Shown piece by piece: positions 1 to 13,109 of a DNA stretch of 64,000 nucleotides. Source of the stretch: Diploscapter coronatus (Eukaryota > Nematoda > Chromadorea > Rhabditida > Rhabditidae); contig OZ038422.1 of assembly GCA_964036155.1 (NCBI GenBank), positions 42,369,201 through 42,433,200 of the forward strand. The letters are read 5' to 3'. The notes under the pieces are model-generated. The model saw only the letters and a list, made by a program, of their open reading frames with translations, had not been told where the DNA came from and searched no databases. Within the stretch, counting starts at the first letter, position 1; every line of letters starts with the position of its first letter. Made by a program: the position numbers and the translations under genes.

Positions 1-221
1 CTGTTGTGGGTCATCGATGTCAAGCATAATCGAATTCACTCTAGATCTCTCTTTATCTGACTTCTTTCATCTCTATTGATCCAGCACTATTTTCATCTTT
101 CCGTCTTTCTCTATTCCCTTCTTTTATCCTTCGTTGTTCCTGATAGTTGATTATCTTTTCGTCGATATCTCTTTTCTTGAATCCGAAAGAATCGTCAAAT
201 TTCAGCTTATCTAGGGCAGTT

Positions 222-2200
222 ATGAAATTTTTAATTATTTTCTTTGCCGCAAAATTATGCCTGGTAAATGCTATTGGAGAAAACACGGTATGTTTATCTG
301 GTTTTTCTTGGAAAAGCTAATTCTATTTCAGATGGACATAAATACGATAACGGGAATTTTTACGGGCATTGGACGAATGTTAGAGAGCAAAGTTGAAACG
401 ATAAACATTCCAGCTGAAATGCTTCTGGGACGATGGTACCAGGTTCGTGTTTCAGAGGAGATATTGATGAGCAATGAAGGCATTACAGATGTACAAGGCT
501 GCTGTGAATTTCGACGTATTCCGAACTCAAATGTTCTGCCCAGTTTCCTACTGTAAGAAACGAGATTTTTTCTAATTAAAAACGAATGCTTAGTTTCTCT
601 GAATGAAATAATGGGTGAAGGTGGTTTGTCGATGCAAGAAGCCTACCGAGTTGTCTCGAAGACTGGGCAAATTGAGACGTTCAAAAGAGATTTGAATCGA
701 GTTGGACCTGGACAATATTGGATGTACACCGAGGAGTACTTCTATCCCAGACAATGTATGAAGAATGCGATTTTTGTGAATAAGAATTTTTGTCGTCTTT
801 AGTCTATATCATCGCTGCTGGACCTTCGTTCAACAACGATACCCAGAAAGTCGACGAACCAATTCAGTACATCATCGTGACCGATGCGAACAGACTCTCC
901 TTGATGGTCTACGCCAGAGATCCCCTCGTCTTCTTCCAGGTAAACACTGAATAATCGCAAAATATTGCGCATGATTGTTTTTTATCAAACGACGTAAACA
1001 AGCATTTTCATTTATCGCTGACTGAAGTGTGCTCTTCATTTGTTGGCTTATTTTGTCACTAGTGAAGTATTTCGTAACGTTTTATGACGAATCTGAAGTT
1101 AAAAAATGCAATGGTGGCCTTTCTGGCCTTGGAAATCCCGTAAACTGTTTCATACAGTGAACAAATTGCATGCAAGCTTGAAATTTCTTCGAATTGACAT
1201 ACATTTTATCTTTGCCATGAAAGAGCTTTAGGATTTTCATGGTGAATGAAGCTACCATTGCCATTTGTGACTTCAGATTCATAAGTAATACCACGAAATA
1301 CCCCTATAGTGAAAAATCGGCTAAATCGGCGACGGGCGTTTCTGAACTCTTTCTTGTACGATTTCAATTCATTTTTGAAAAAAATGTTGATCTTCATAGA
1401 ATTGAGAAAAAATTAACACGCCTTCTTGGTAATAGAATCTGACTACTTTCTGTTTAAAAGTTATTTTTATGAACTAATCAATAGATATATCTTTACATCG
1501 ATCGATTCTGCACTTATCTAATCTTTTCGAATATCAACAGAATGCCTTGAGGCTATCCTTCTCATCTGTCTCATTTCTCATAAATGGGTCACCGGGGCTT
1601 GAAAAATTTCCCTTCAAATGTCGGATTACAGACAAAAAATGAAAGCGACGACACAGGAATTGTTACATTGTCAGTGAAATCAAAAGGATGAATTTTAGAA
1701 GTACAACAAGGATGTGACAGAGTACATGGAGAAGAGGGGATTCGGAGGAAACGTCTTCTGGAACAGCCCTAAACCGATCTACCAGGGACCTGACTGTGAA
1801 TGGCCAAGCGAGAAGGAAGTCTTCGCTAGAAGGTAATAATCAAATATATTGAATTGGAAAAAAATCGCCAGGACAAGATATCGTACAAAAAAAGACATCT
1901 TGAAATAAAACCGCACATAATAAGAATTCATTATTTTCGTTATGGATGCGCTAATCTAATAGTCGTTCAGAATAAAATGAAAAAATGACAAATCGTCTGA
2001 AGCATTCAAGAAACGTTTCGTTTCAAGCGAATTTACATTTCAGAGTGCTGAAGAATCAAGAGCAGAATGAGCGATCGAGGAACGGAACTGCTGACACAGT
2101 AATGTCGGGAATGCCTTTGGCCGACCTGATCCGAGACCCACGGAAGACCCTCGAGAGACTCGTCGGAAGGAAGGTCATCGATCCTCCCAAGATGCATTGA
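222..2200 (+). CDS. Secreted lipocalin-related protein, LPR family (7 exons)
   Basis: Exons 222-287, 332-442, 489-552, 594-755, 803-939, 1699-1832 and 2044-2200 keep one frame and give 276 residues. The protein opens with a signal peptide (MKFLIIFFAAKLCLVNA). The lipocalin entry motif is GRWYQ near residue 55. The next exon gives MYKAAVNFDVFRTQMFCPVSY. Later segments YIIAAGP and LMVYARDPLVFFQ align with the same positions in the two genes downstream, so the calycin barrel is recognisable across the cluster. The C-terminal extension (about 95 residues) is charged and has no motif I know. LPR proteins are secreted lipocalins of the nematode apical extracellular matrix in tubes and cuticle; that role is inferred from family membership. 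The start is chosen because a likely trans-splice acceptor (aaatttcag) lies about 17 nt upstream. The exact LPR orthologue cannot be named from sequence alone. Confidence 0.72.
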
Positions 2201-2235
2201 TCGCAATATTGGCACAAACCTCTAATAATAATAAT

Positions 2236-2253
2236 AATAAAATAATAAATAAA
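2236..2253 (+). terminator. Polyadenylation signal cluster of the first lipocalin gene
   Basis: Overlapping aataaa hexamers begin 36 nt after the stop codon, in an AT-rich run. This is the expected distance for nematode 3' end formation. Confidence 0.6.
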
Positions 2254-2905
2254 CGATTTCAATATTTTCTGCAAATCGTCCGAAATGACTCGAAATCCCT
2301 TTGTTTTGCTCATACAAACGCGTTGTCTTTGAACAGTCACCTGCATTTTCACTTGCAATGGATAACTTTTACTCCCCTTGTCTCTTTGTTGTTGGGCAGC
2401 TCAGCCGGTCATCTTTCATCATTCGAATGGACAGGTTGTATCCAACCAGTCTGTCTGCTTGTCTGCAAATAGCCGAGCTGCTATTTTATAGAAATCCATA
2501 TCTCTCATCCCATCATCAAGAATGGAATGTGACTCAAGGATGTGATATCTATTATTTGGATGGAATCATTACTTCACGCCATATTCTGAATCATCCAAAT
2601 TGAACAAAAAGTTTGAATCTTGTTTTTTAGATGTCCATAAATTATATCTTGTGCGAGCATCGCCTTCATCGATTTTCCCGATTCCCTTTTATCCGTCGTT
2701 CGATCGTTTCCGATAGGCTTTCTCCTCTCCTTCCCCCATCCCCAATATCCAACTACTACTATCCCCTCTCAATCTTCGCTGTGTCTGTCCCCTTGCTGCT
2801 GCCCCTTTGTTGTCCCCGTCCTGCATTCTCTCTCACCTCCCCATCCTCTTCGATTTCGTTTAGGGGGTCATCCACAGGAATTTTCACCTGTGCCTACACC
2901 TACAA
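2254..2905. promoter_or_regulatory. Intergenic region with a pyrimidine-rich stretch upstream of the second lipocalin gene
   Basis: No gene is seen. From about 2700 to 2860 the + strand is markedly C/T-rich, unlike the surrounding AT-rich DNA. It ends in a possible trans-splice acceptor (ttcgtttag, about 2856-2864), 42 nt before the start codon. A similar C/T-rich block precedes the third lipocalin gene. I read it as promoter or outron sequence; this is inference from position and composition. Confidence 0.35.
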
Positions 2906-5565
2906 ATGATGCCTCGGCTGCGATTGTGCAACTGCCTCCTGATTTTCGTCCTATCATTCAACTATGCGCTAGCCCAATACGACACCTTCTCTCTCCCACA
3001 CGTCCCGAAACACGCACCCAGGCCTACGGTAAGCAAGCATACACGAATTCTAGAATACTAGCATACATAAGAAAGGCTGTGTGTTATGTCTTGACCTTTC
3101 TAGATACCGCCTGAGTACTCTAAGTACTTCGAATTAGACGGCCATGCTCGTCAATTTGTGGATACAATTCTGGGTCCTCGACCTGGCGGATTGTTCCCTG
3201 AAAAGACGTATGAAATTGCCACCGAAGATGAGGAGAACAATGATAAGAGGTTTCAGAAGGATTTGAAATGAATTTCTTTAACAGTGGTTTATATATATAG
3301 GCCGATGCATGTTCCATCTGCTTTGGAAAGGACTCTCGAGGATTTCTTCACAGCTCCTGAGCCAAAGAAGAAAGTGCCTGATACTTTTGGGTCTGGATTT
3401 TCTTTGGTCAACAACAACAATCGAGTTGCTGCATGGGGCGACGTTAGAAGAGCTCCACAGACTGAGGTTTGAACAATATAATTTTTAAGCTCTCTATGTT
3501 GTGAAACAGATATGTTGATCACTTTTTACGAGCAGCTCTTTTGCATTCAAATTAGCTACTTCTCATTCACGACGAATCTGCAAAATGTTTGCATTGCTCT
3601 CGTTAAACGTTCACAATTGCTAAACGTAGAAGTGTAACAACAACAGACTTGAATGCATAAACAAATAGCGTGAAATCCGTGTGTGTAACAATAATTCGAA
3701 TAAACCAGTTTCTGATCAAGTTTCAAATTGAAACGTTCTATTTCAGGAGAAAGTGACCAAAGAGACGGAAAAGGAGGACGTGGTCGAAGGATCGGGAGAA
3801 GCGAAGAGCTCCATCCATGGAATTCCGAAGGTCAACAAGAAGATCATTCTTGAATCACGAAAGATAATTGCTTGAAGAAGGAGATATCGATATTCTTTCA
3901 CGATTCAATGTCATAGGATCATGCAATGAATATAGTTAGTGTTTCAGATCTTCCCCAAGCTTCCAAAGGCTCCAGTCTACGAACCTCAACAGAACCCACT
4001 TCGACCCAATAGACTTTCTGTGAGCGATGTTCCGGCTTTCCCGAGAATTCAATCTGCTCCCGAAGTACAAACTTTCTGAAAGAATCACCTAACTGTTTTT
4101 CTGCAGGTCCCTGAAGGCGGTTTCTTGCCAGCTGATGTCCGAAGAGCTCCTCAGTCTGTGTCCGAGGTTGTTGCTTCTTCGCATGATGGACCTGAAGAGT
4201 CGATCAATGGAGAGGAAGTAAAGATAGAAAAATCTCTGTTCACAAGAAATGAGTTTTAGTACGGTGGTCTTTCCGATGAAACTTCAACTTCATCTGGCGG
4301 TTTGATTGGCACAATTCTGAACATGATTCAGTTGGGAGCAAAAACCGCGAAGAAGAATGTTGCCAACGGACAGAATGCCGCCAATTCTACTGTAGGGAAT
4401 GTTCACTTGCTCTTCGAAAGGAAGGAGTTTAGGCTGACAAGAATGCCATTGGAAAGGCCGTTTCTAGACTATTGGGAGGTGAAAACAGCCCAATTCCCGG
4501 AAAGAGCATGATCTCGAATGTTCTGTACAAAGCATTGACTTCGGGCAGCTTGCAGGTAGATTCCATAAAGCCAATTGGAGTCAGAGTTTGTTTAGAGCAA
4601 TGAATCCACTCCAACATCTAGCAACGGATCTATTGTTCTGACGAAGGCTCAATCAGCAGCCATCGGAGAGAATCTGGAACTCATCCAGAATCTGATTATT
4701 CAACCGTCATCACCCCTTTGCACTGCCAAGCCTGTGCCTATCGAGTTCGATATCAACGGATTCATGGGACAGTGGTATCAGGTAAATACGTTTTGCAGAT
4801 TTTTAAGATACAGGAATAGCCAGTTTAGGTTCTGTACACCCCACCTCTCTCGTCTGGCCCTTGCAGTATGGTCGCTTACAAGAAATTGTCGGATGTGAAC
4901 AACGGAGGCTCTGGCTCGATCTTCGAAGTTTTCGAATACACAACAGATGGAACACCCTATGGAAAGCCGAAGATCTCGTCCGGATATGCAATCATCAAAT
5001 CTCCGGGAGAGCTTCTCTATCGAACCACCAACAATCAGGATGACGTCAATGGTAGAAATTATACAGACTAACAACATCATTGACAAATGTTCAGTTCACG
5101 TTCTTCATGTTGGACCTCTGAATAAGAACAATCAATACGAATACGCAGTCATGTCGACAAATTGCAACTTCCCCATTTACGTATTCGCAAGAGATCCAAC
5201 TGAATACAAACGAGTAAGTTCTAAAGAGAGTTTATTCAGCAAAACAAACTCAACCACCAAAATCAAAGTTTTAACAACGATTGGAGGAAAATCCTTGTCT
5301 AACACAGATTCTATCTTCAATATTATTTTCGCGAGATTTCAAAGACTTGAAGACCAGCTATGTAATATGTTTTTCAGATTTTCGTTTCATTCTGTCATTT
5401 TGAAAATTATGTATCGTTTCGCTTCAGATCTACGAAGATGAAGTCAATGAATTCCTGGAGAAGAAAGGCATTGTGAATGGTCTTTCTCGATTGTTGAATG
5501 TCATTTCCCCAGTCGACAATTCAATGTGCACATTCCCACCAGCACTTTTCAATCTACAAGGATAA
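2906..5565 (+). CDS. Secreted lipocalin-related protein with long N-terminal region, LPR family (12 exons)
   Basis: Twelve exons (2906-3028, 3104-3249, 3301-3466, 3747-3830, 3948-4064, 4107-4217, 4260-4391, 4433-4555, 4596-4781, 4829-5051, 5095-5213, 5428-5565) sum to an exact 555-residue frame. A signal peptide (CNCLLIFVLSFNYALA) is followed by about 280 residues rich in proline and charge. That region contains two similar short motifs, DVRRAPQTE and DVRRAPQSVSE, which suggest an internal repeat. The lipocalin domain occupies the C-terminal half: FMGQWYQ, then VLYTPPLSSGPC, then FEVFEYTTDG, GYAIIKSPGELLY, HVLHVGPLNKNNQYEYAVMS and YVFARDPTEYK. It ends SPVDNSMC, matching SPVDYEAC in the third gene. 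The exon joins around GQWYQ match the first gene, supporting tandem duplication. Two in-frame ATGs (2906, 2909) open the frame. The likely site of action is the extracellular matrix, by family. Confidence 0.75.
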
Positions 5566-6900
5566 ATATACAGACGTTTTTCTAGGAAATTTTGCAATAA
5601 TCTAACTTTGAGATTCTACATTAGATTTGTGATAAGTATATCTTGTAGATAATATTAAATATTGCAAGTCTTTCATTTTTCAGTTACATTATGACTTTCA
5701 TTTATCAAGAAAAATACTCTCTACCTATTTCGGGTTCATTTTTACTATCAGCAATCATCTTATTTTTCATTATCTATTTAAAATTTTAAACATTTGATCG
5801 TCAGAAATCTTTGACATTCCTAAATTGTTGAAATTTATGTTGTTTCGAAAATGATTCCAGGCCGTATCAATGTGCAATAATGTATTTATAGAGAAAATCG
5901 TGCCTAATAATTTCTAATAACTTTGAATAATTGTTGATTTAGCAAAGATTATCATGCAAATGTTGTGATTGTATTGAGTTTTGAAGAGATAAATAAATAA
6001 TGAAATTCTGTGGTTTGTTAATTTATGCATCGAATATACCAATCAAGCTAGCCACCAATGTTGCTAACGATATATCAAATCATTCGAAAGAAACTCGTTT
6101 TGAACAGCATTTCATAAATTTCGTGCATAATTGTCGAAACCAAATCAAATCTTCCTATTGCTATGCAAATCGAGATTTGGTGATTTACGATCAATTCTTG
6201 CAAAAACTGCAAATGATGTATTGTGAAATTTGATTACTTTATGAAAAAGAGAACAAAACGCGTTGTTTATTCTTGCAAAAATGACCAAGTGTATTTTGAA
6301 CACTTACACGTTGGTTAGTGAAATTTTTCTATTCTTTGCATTGCAAGTTTCGTCAAGAAATGCACAAGCGTGAAACGCGTTTTCCTTAGTTTTTTTTACT
6401 AGTAAAAATTACTATTTTATTTTCATCAAGAAATTGCATTGTCTCATTACTCTCAGCAACTGTTCTGAATGTGAAATTAAGTCTGAAACATGGACAAAGA
6501 TAAGCAACTCATCCCTGATATGATCCCCAGCTAATGACGCAATGCACCGAATTTCAACAATCTCGAAAGGATATCCGTGTGATGACACTGAGTCATGCTG
6601 AAATCCTCGGAATCTCCTAATCCCCAATCGAATAATCAGTCAGTCGGAATTCACTTTCTGCATCCCGACAATCGACAATCGACTTATCGCATTTCATATG
6701 TTTCTGTCGCCGAATTTGAATCCATCCGAAAAAGGGAAATGGGTCAAAACGAGAGGAGAAAGGAGAGAAAGCTCGTCTCTATCGTTTCGCTGTCGGCTGT
6801 CGCCCCAGGGCTAGTCCCCTCGCTTCTGTCCCTTCCAACTTCCAAATCTCTGAATCCCAATCCCCAATCCCTTTTCCCCTCTAAATCTGCGCACCTGGCC
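5566..6900. other. Intergenic region between second and third lipocalin genes
   Basis: No coding exon is seen. The first 700 bases are very AT-rich. Bases 6770-6890 are C-rich and lie directly upstream of the next start codon, probably promoter or 5' UTR. A stretch near 6329-6375 (ctattctttgcattgcaag...) recurs with substitutions at about 7162-7208 in the first intron of the next gene, which suggests a small dispersed repeat. Confidence 0.4.
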
Positions 6901-9361
6901 ATGCGCGCGGCTTGTATTCTAATCGGTCTATCGATTGTCGGCCTTTCACAGGCACAATCCCAAAATGCACCTGACTTCGGCAGTCTGCCAGCAGGATCGG
7001 ACCCTGATATGAAAGCGACGGTAAGAAAAAGCTATCACATTTTGAATGAATTATTTTGGGCGTATGATCACTTGATGAAGATAGAAAAACAGCATATGTT
7101 TCACATACGCGAAGAAATAAGTTAATATTGCAGAGTTGCATATTGATAGGGAAAATCTGCCTATTCTTTTTGTTGCAAATTTCGTAAAGCAATACACAAA
7201 TGTGCAATGCATGCTTATCCACGTTTATCAATGTAAAATCGCGTCATTATTATCTTCATTAATTAACCGGACATTCGTAAAACGGCTAGCAACGTCTTCA
7301 TCCATGAAAATTGTACTGTGCTCACAATGCAATGCGCTACTTGGATAATTTTGCTCATCTTTATGTTCTTACAACGGTTACTCATCGGAAACATTTGAAT
7401 TTAGGACTTTCCAAAGATACCAGAGAATAAGGTTGCGAAAGAAAGTCTGTACAAAGTTGGACAGATAGCCGAAAATGTGCTGGAGAGATTGGGATTGGGA
7501 CAAGCGGGATACACTTCGAAGAAGGACAGCGTGAGAAGGGCTCCATTGCCGAGCACGTTATATCAGGCGAGTGAAAATTGGTTTTTCTTTAGAACTCAAA
7601 TGAAGGTTTCTTATCAACTCACGCTTTCAATTTAGAAGGATGATCTGAACAAATTGATAGCCGAAGCGAACACGAACCGAGTTGATCTTCAAGGAATTGC
7701 CTCAGGACAAGTTGATGGGTAACTGAGTCATTTTCAATAAGGTATTTACTGGCTTTGTTTCGATTGGCACCAATTCCTGTGCCAGGTTTCGGAGACCCAC
7801 AAGATGTGCCATCAATTCCTGGTGTCAACACTATTCCTGGACTGAGCAACTTCAACTATCTCGTGGGTTTAAAATACCTTGAAAACACTGACCTTCATCC
7901 GCACATCATTTAAACAAAAACTCAATCGATATTGGAATTTTAGGTCGGCCAACTCTTCCCTCAAATCATTCCTCCGGCCAACACTCTCATTGGCTCTTCG
8001 ATCAATCGAATTCTCCCCAAAGATTCCGCCAAGAATCTTGCGAAGGATGTGTTCAGGTTTGAAAAAAACGTTAAGATCAACTTAATCCTTGAATTCCAGA
8101 GCAATTCACCCAGCTGCAGAGAATGTCGATGTTGCTCGAATGATGGGCAGATGGTTTACGGTCATCAATTCGCCGCATGTCGTCCGAGAGGCATGCACCG
8201 TTCTTCACTGTAAGCATTTTTATAGCCAAGATTTGCAAATTTGCAACAATTTACATCTCACTTTAGTTAATCTTTTCGAAGTTGAGGTTTGCGCCATGTG
8301 TTAGAATAGACATGACGCAAACATGTTTCAATCCAAATTTCATTCATTAGTTTTTCGATCCCCTTCACTTTCGCTCATGAACAGAATTAGTGAATGAAAG
8401 GAGGGTCAAGGACAAGATCAAAGAATGACTGGTAGAAACAAGCATCTCCAAACTTGTATTTTCAGTCGGTGCTCTCACAAATGCCACTTATTCTGCTCAG
8501 TTTACAATTCTCAAGTTCTACCGAGAAGGAAATCCTAATGGTCCGCCAAGGTAAAACTATCTGCTAATCAGGCTCGAGAAATATTTGACCATTCCCCGCA
8601 TCGGTTCAGATTTTTGACGATTCTCTTGTCCATTTCAAATTTGAAAAAGCACACCGTCCCCGTCACAGATAAATCGAGCCTTGCACAAGCTTGCTGTAGT
8701 TCTCAAGAGAAAAGTGTCACTTTAGATATGCTCTTGGATATGGTTTCAAATCGGGAGAAACCGGTCAATTCGTCTTGCACAGCTCGAACAGCCCCGATGC
8801 TGAGCCATGTCAGATTAGAAATTGATCATTTTTACCAATTCCATCAAATTCAGTCTGGGTGGTGAAGAAAGGACCTCTGAATGAGTACAACCAATATGAC
8901 TACGCGATTGTGTCAACTTGGGTCAGATTCCCAGTTATCGTCATTGCGAGAGATCCTGAGCGGTTCAGGAAAGAACATATGAAGAATGTTCTGCAGTTCT
9001 TGGATAATAATAGTGAGTTTTTCCTCGTTTAAATCAGGAATTTTCCACTTTTTGCCAGTTTCACATTTCTGTTGTCCCTTTGAACAATCGTTGTTCGATA
9101 TAATCAAGAACCAGAACTGATATCAAGCATGCACGAAGTTTGACATTTCTGGAACTCAAACTCGAATTCAATCCGAATTCGTTAGCGAGTTTAGATCTAG
9201 TTTCGAATTGGTTTACATCCCTGAATGATTTATCACTTGAAAAATGTGTACAACCCAATTCAGATTACATCAACGTATTCACAAAAGCATTCAACATGAT
9301 TTCGCCAGTAGACTATGAAGCCTGCCAATACACACCGACATTCAGTAATTCCGGAAAGTAA
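6901..9361 (+). CDS. Secreted lipocalin-related protein, LPR family (about 10 exons)
   Basis: The protein starts with a signal peptide (MRAACILIGLSIVGLSQA). Exons with firm borders are 6901-7020, 7786-7862, 7944-8056, 8100-8209, 8466-8550, 8726-8808, 8854-9012 and 9264-9361. The second and third exons are less certain: 7405-7605 plus 7661-7718 keeps the frame with canonical sites, while a GC donor at 7567 is an alternative. The total is about 367 residues. Lipocalin landmarks are MMGRWFTV, then a cysteine segment (VVREACTVLH), FTILKFYREGNP, YALGYGFKSGETGQFVLH, WVVKKGPLNEYNQYDYAIVS, VIVIARDPERF and SPVDYEACQYTP. The order matches the second gene, so this is the third member of a tandem array. 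The pre-lipocalin region is again proline-rich. Role by family: secreted matrix lipocalin. Confidence 0.7.
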
Positions 9362-10011
9362 TGTTCAAGCATGGAAAGCCGAAAATACCTTGTAATAATA
9401 ATCAAACCTTAATAATGTCTAGGTCATAATTTGAGCCTCAAATCGGGTTGAATTCTTGTGCATTTCTCACTTTCTACAGGATTCTACAATATCGAATGTC
9501 TTTCAAACATAACCTCATGCAATAATAGCTACAACACTGACATTTAGAATTTTGCATTTATTTGGACTTCATGCATAATTTAGTCACTCTCATAGTAGGA
9601 AAATCGATAAAATGGTAAATTTATGTTTTGGAATGAATTATGATGTTGTAACAGTAGATACCTTGTAATGAAATTAGAACCGGGATGAATTTTTTTTCGA
9701 TAAATTGCATAAGTACTTGAAAACGATCAGTAATAATAAACATTTCAAATTATCATGATCCAGCATTGAAATAAACAGAATTCTGACTAAATTGTTCGTA
9801 AACGAAACGCATTGACATAACTTCGTAAATCGCATATCGATGCATTGAAAATTCTATGCGGTTTGCAACAATTTCAAGGTAGATGAGCGAATAACATTCT
9901 TCTCCGTTCATTACTTTTAAAAGGGTGAAGGAAACTTGACCTATCCGTTAGAATCCGAAATGATTGCAAGTCTCACAGATTTTTCAAACCATCAATAATT
10001 TTCAGTTTGTT
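9362..10011. other. Convergent intergenic region
   Basis: This AT-rich DNA separates the 3' ends of the third lipocalin gene (+) and the Ras-like gene (-). I see no exon, RNA gene or clear repeat in it. Confidence 0.5.
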
Positions 10012-13000
10012 TTACATAATATGACATCTGCTTGGTTTTGGTGATCTGTCGGGAGCTGTTGGTGATTGTTCTGCCGCTCCCAGACTGTTTTGAGTTACCA
10101 AAGAGGCTCTTCCATTTGCATTCGATTTTTCCGAATTATTGTTGTTGTTGTTATTGTTATTGGGAGTGGTACCGTTACTCAGACTTTGCGTTAGGTGCTG
10201 AAACAACATTTTGTTATGTTAATTTGATTGCGTAATTGACCTGATGCACGACGGAAGTCTTGGCTCGATTTATCAATAAATCGGTTCGTAGACTCGGCCT
10301 ACGAGCTGTTTCGTCCGTGTAACTGAAAATATTCATGGCTGAATAAATGTATAAAGTTGACTAGGAACTGAACTTGATATCAATCTCCTGACCCTTCAAA
10401 CTCGAGCTTCACTCTCCTCCCATATTAGTGACAAAGTGTTCGAGTAAAATCGGTAACAGTCGGATGTTTTACAAAATCTACCTTATCATTTTGAGTGCCC
10501 AATCTTGAAACTCATTGCAGCTTTTTCTTTCACGTTACTTGGTTTTTTCGACCTCTTTGTATTCCACACCCACTTTTTTCTCTACCCTCCCTTATTATCT
10601 TCTTAAAAAGTGGATTTGGAATACAAAAGGTCGTTTTTTCTTCAAATATTCAGTTCACTCGCGTTCTATAGCTGTGAATCATAGTCATTCACAAAGAAAA
10701 CATATCCCCGATACCCTTTCACGGATATCTGTCTAATCTATCATCTTGCACTCCCCTTATCAATTATCATCGGATTTATCAGTAAGTGGGAGAAGAAGAT
10801 CAGCAATATTCGAGAAATCCTCGAAGTAGATGTGGAACAGAAGCCCGGCACGGACCGACGCGGTGACCGACCCTTCTTCACTCACTTCTAATCACCTATC
10901 AATTTCACTTCTCATTACAGACGAAATTAACGCAATTGCAGGGGTTTTCGGGGAAATTGTCACTTGCAGCAAGATAGGAATGAACTTTCAATGACTTGAA
11001 GAAAGTAAGGTGAATATTGGAAAGCGAACTAAGAAATTCTAGCATTGTTGAAGCAGAATAAACTGATGCATTCGATAATGAGATAATTAGAGAAAACTCG
11101 ATTCCAAGGGTAGTATTCTTCTCTCACACAAAATCTTGTCGAGAAAAATGATAATATTTTTAGCAAGAGCAAAAGTGAACGGTCCTCTATCATTGATTTA
11201 CTCGAATGGGGGTTTTCATTTTTTTTCTTATCATGCTTTGGTAATAAGTTTTCATATTTTTCATTTGAAAAATCAGCTAATAAGTTTTTCTTCACACAAT
11301 CAACATTCGGTCCAAGTCATTTTTCATTAAAAACCAAAGACAATTGAATTTAGTTTACCTAATGGGAACATCGTCACTCTCCCTGGAGAATTTGTTCCTC
11401 ATCCTCTGCAGGATATGTCTCTTGCTGCTGGTCTGGTTGTCCTCAGACAGTTCATTTCTGAGTCTCTTCCCCATTTCTGGGTTCATCTGCTTCGGACATT
11501 TGTTCAGTGTAAAAAGCCGCCCGAACGCCTAAACTAACGAATTGCAAGTGAAATTCGAAACCAAACGGATTCCAGATAATTTGCATCCAAATCCAATATT
11601 GCTTGGAAATGTTCCAACAGGAAATCTACGTGAGACATGGACAAACGAAAGCGCCCAAAGATCATTCGATTTAGACATTGCTTCAGAATCCTTTCAATAT
11701 TCTATTTACTTTGGTCAAAGCCTTTTTTCATTAGAATATTTGCATGCAATTATTATGCTTTCCCTCCCAACCTTGTCAATATTAGTGTCCTTGAGCGCGG
11801 AGCAGAAGATGAGATTCTCCGAAGTGCCCGCCTCTTCTTCGACTTTTCGCTGAATTTCCTCTTGTGTCACCTGCAAATGAACATCTACGACTAGCTTATA
11901 GTCCACAAAATGGGTATTCAGGGATATGGGATCTTATAACTCGAACCAAAACTCAGCATCTGGAAGATTTCAAGTTCGAATTTCGAAAGAAACGAGTTGG
12001 AGTTCGTTTCAAAAAGTTGACGAGTCAAATCTCGCACATCACTGATATTTAAAATCTTACCATCCATCGATATTCGGGCAGATCGGTTTTGTTTAAGACA
12101 AACACACAGGGAACTTCGGGAGCTGTCGAAGTCACTCCTCTCGAAGCTTTGCAGTCCTCGATTTGCTGTCGAATCTAGCATTTTTTCTTCAGGTTATTTT
12201 ACAAGAAAATGTCAAAACCTCCAGCATATGATAGATGGATTCGGCCTGCTCGACGCTGGACACGATGAGGAACATGTCGCCGGAAATGTAGGAGAGTTTC
12301 CTGGCTGCGGGGAACGGATCGTTTCCGGAGCAGTCGATTATGTCCAGTTGATACAAGTCGCCTTTGATCTTGTAGAGCTTCCTGTGATTTCTTAGGGCTC
12401 AAAAAGCATTTTTCTGAGAATTTACCTATAGAAATTTTCAATTGTCGGAATATATCGATCCTCAAAGCCTTTCTCCAAAAATCTGCTCAGAATCGCTGAT
12501 TTCCCGGTTCGCGCAGAACCAACGACGACTAATCGATACGTCTATAAATTTCGAAATTCGTAAAATCCCAAAAATTAGCGCATTTGCTATTTTCGATCTA
12601 AAATTATTCACAATGCTCATTGTGCTTTGTCACGCAAATTGCATAATTCCTAAATTCGCTTCCTTCCTGTTGATTTTTGCTCACTGACATCGGCATCTAG
12701 ACTAATAAATCTCCACTCTAAATCTAGATAGGGCATCGCAAAAATGCATGAGATTTTTCAATTTCCCTTTTTCAGCGATAATTTCAAGCGCTAATCAGCT
12801 CATCTCCGAATTCCACCCGTTCTGTTGCATTTTCTTCCCCTCCTACCACCATCCTCTCATCGCCCAGCTGCTCTAATCGAATTCAATTATCCAATCTATT
12901 CAGCTCTCGTTCTCGTCTCTGTTCCTCTGCCAATACGAGTATTTTCATAGTCGAGTAGATTTTACAGCTACTTTTCTCGCTGCTAATTCGAGAACAAACT

Positions 13001-13109
13001 GCACCTTCTTAACAGCAGGACTGCAAGGTGCGCTTTGACCATCAGCCAGAATGGATGCTTCCTTCGAGATTAGTCGCAGAGGACCCTTCTTCTTCTTTAT
13101 CGACGACAT
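10012..13109 (-). CDS. RASD (Dexras1/Rhes)-like small GTPase (8 exons)
   Basis: Exons on the minus strand (13109-13005, 12541-12426, 12381-12219, 12174-12061, 11870-11772, 11528-11359, 10322-10241, 10197-10012) give an exact 344-residue frame. GTPase motifs are in order: G1 GSARTGKS, switch I region YIPTIENFYR, G3 DCSGNDPFPAARKLS in place of the usual DTAGQE, G4 NKTD and G5 SALK. The altered G3 and the motif ARRPSLRTDLL before the tail are characteristic of the RASD branch of Ras proteins, which signal from membranes and are longer than classical Ras. The tail carries a nine-asparagine run and ends in the CaaX box CHIM; methionine in the last position favours farnesylation. The N-terminus (MSSIKKKKGP) is basic. 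The start lies immediately after an acceptor-like gcag. Specific effectors cannot be read from the sequence. Confidence 0.85.

Noticed and set aside
2631..2909. 92-codon open frame upstream of the second lipocalin gene
   Set aside because: It runs through a C/T-rich promoter-like block, is mostly Ser/Pro/Leu, and overlaps the true start in another frame.
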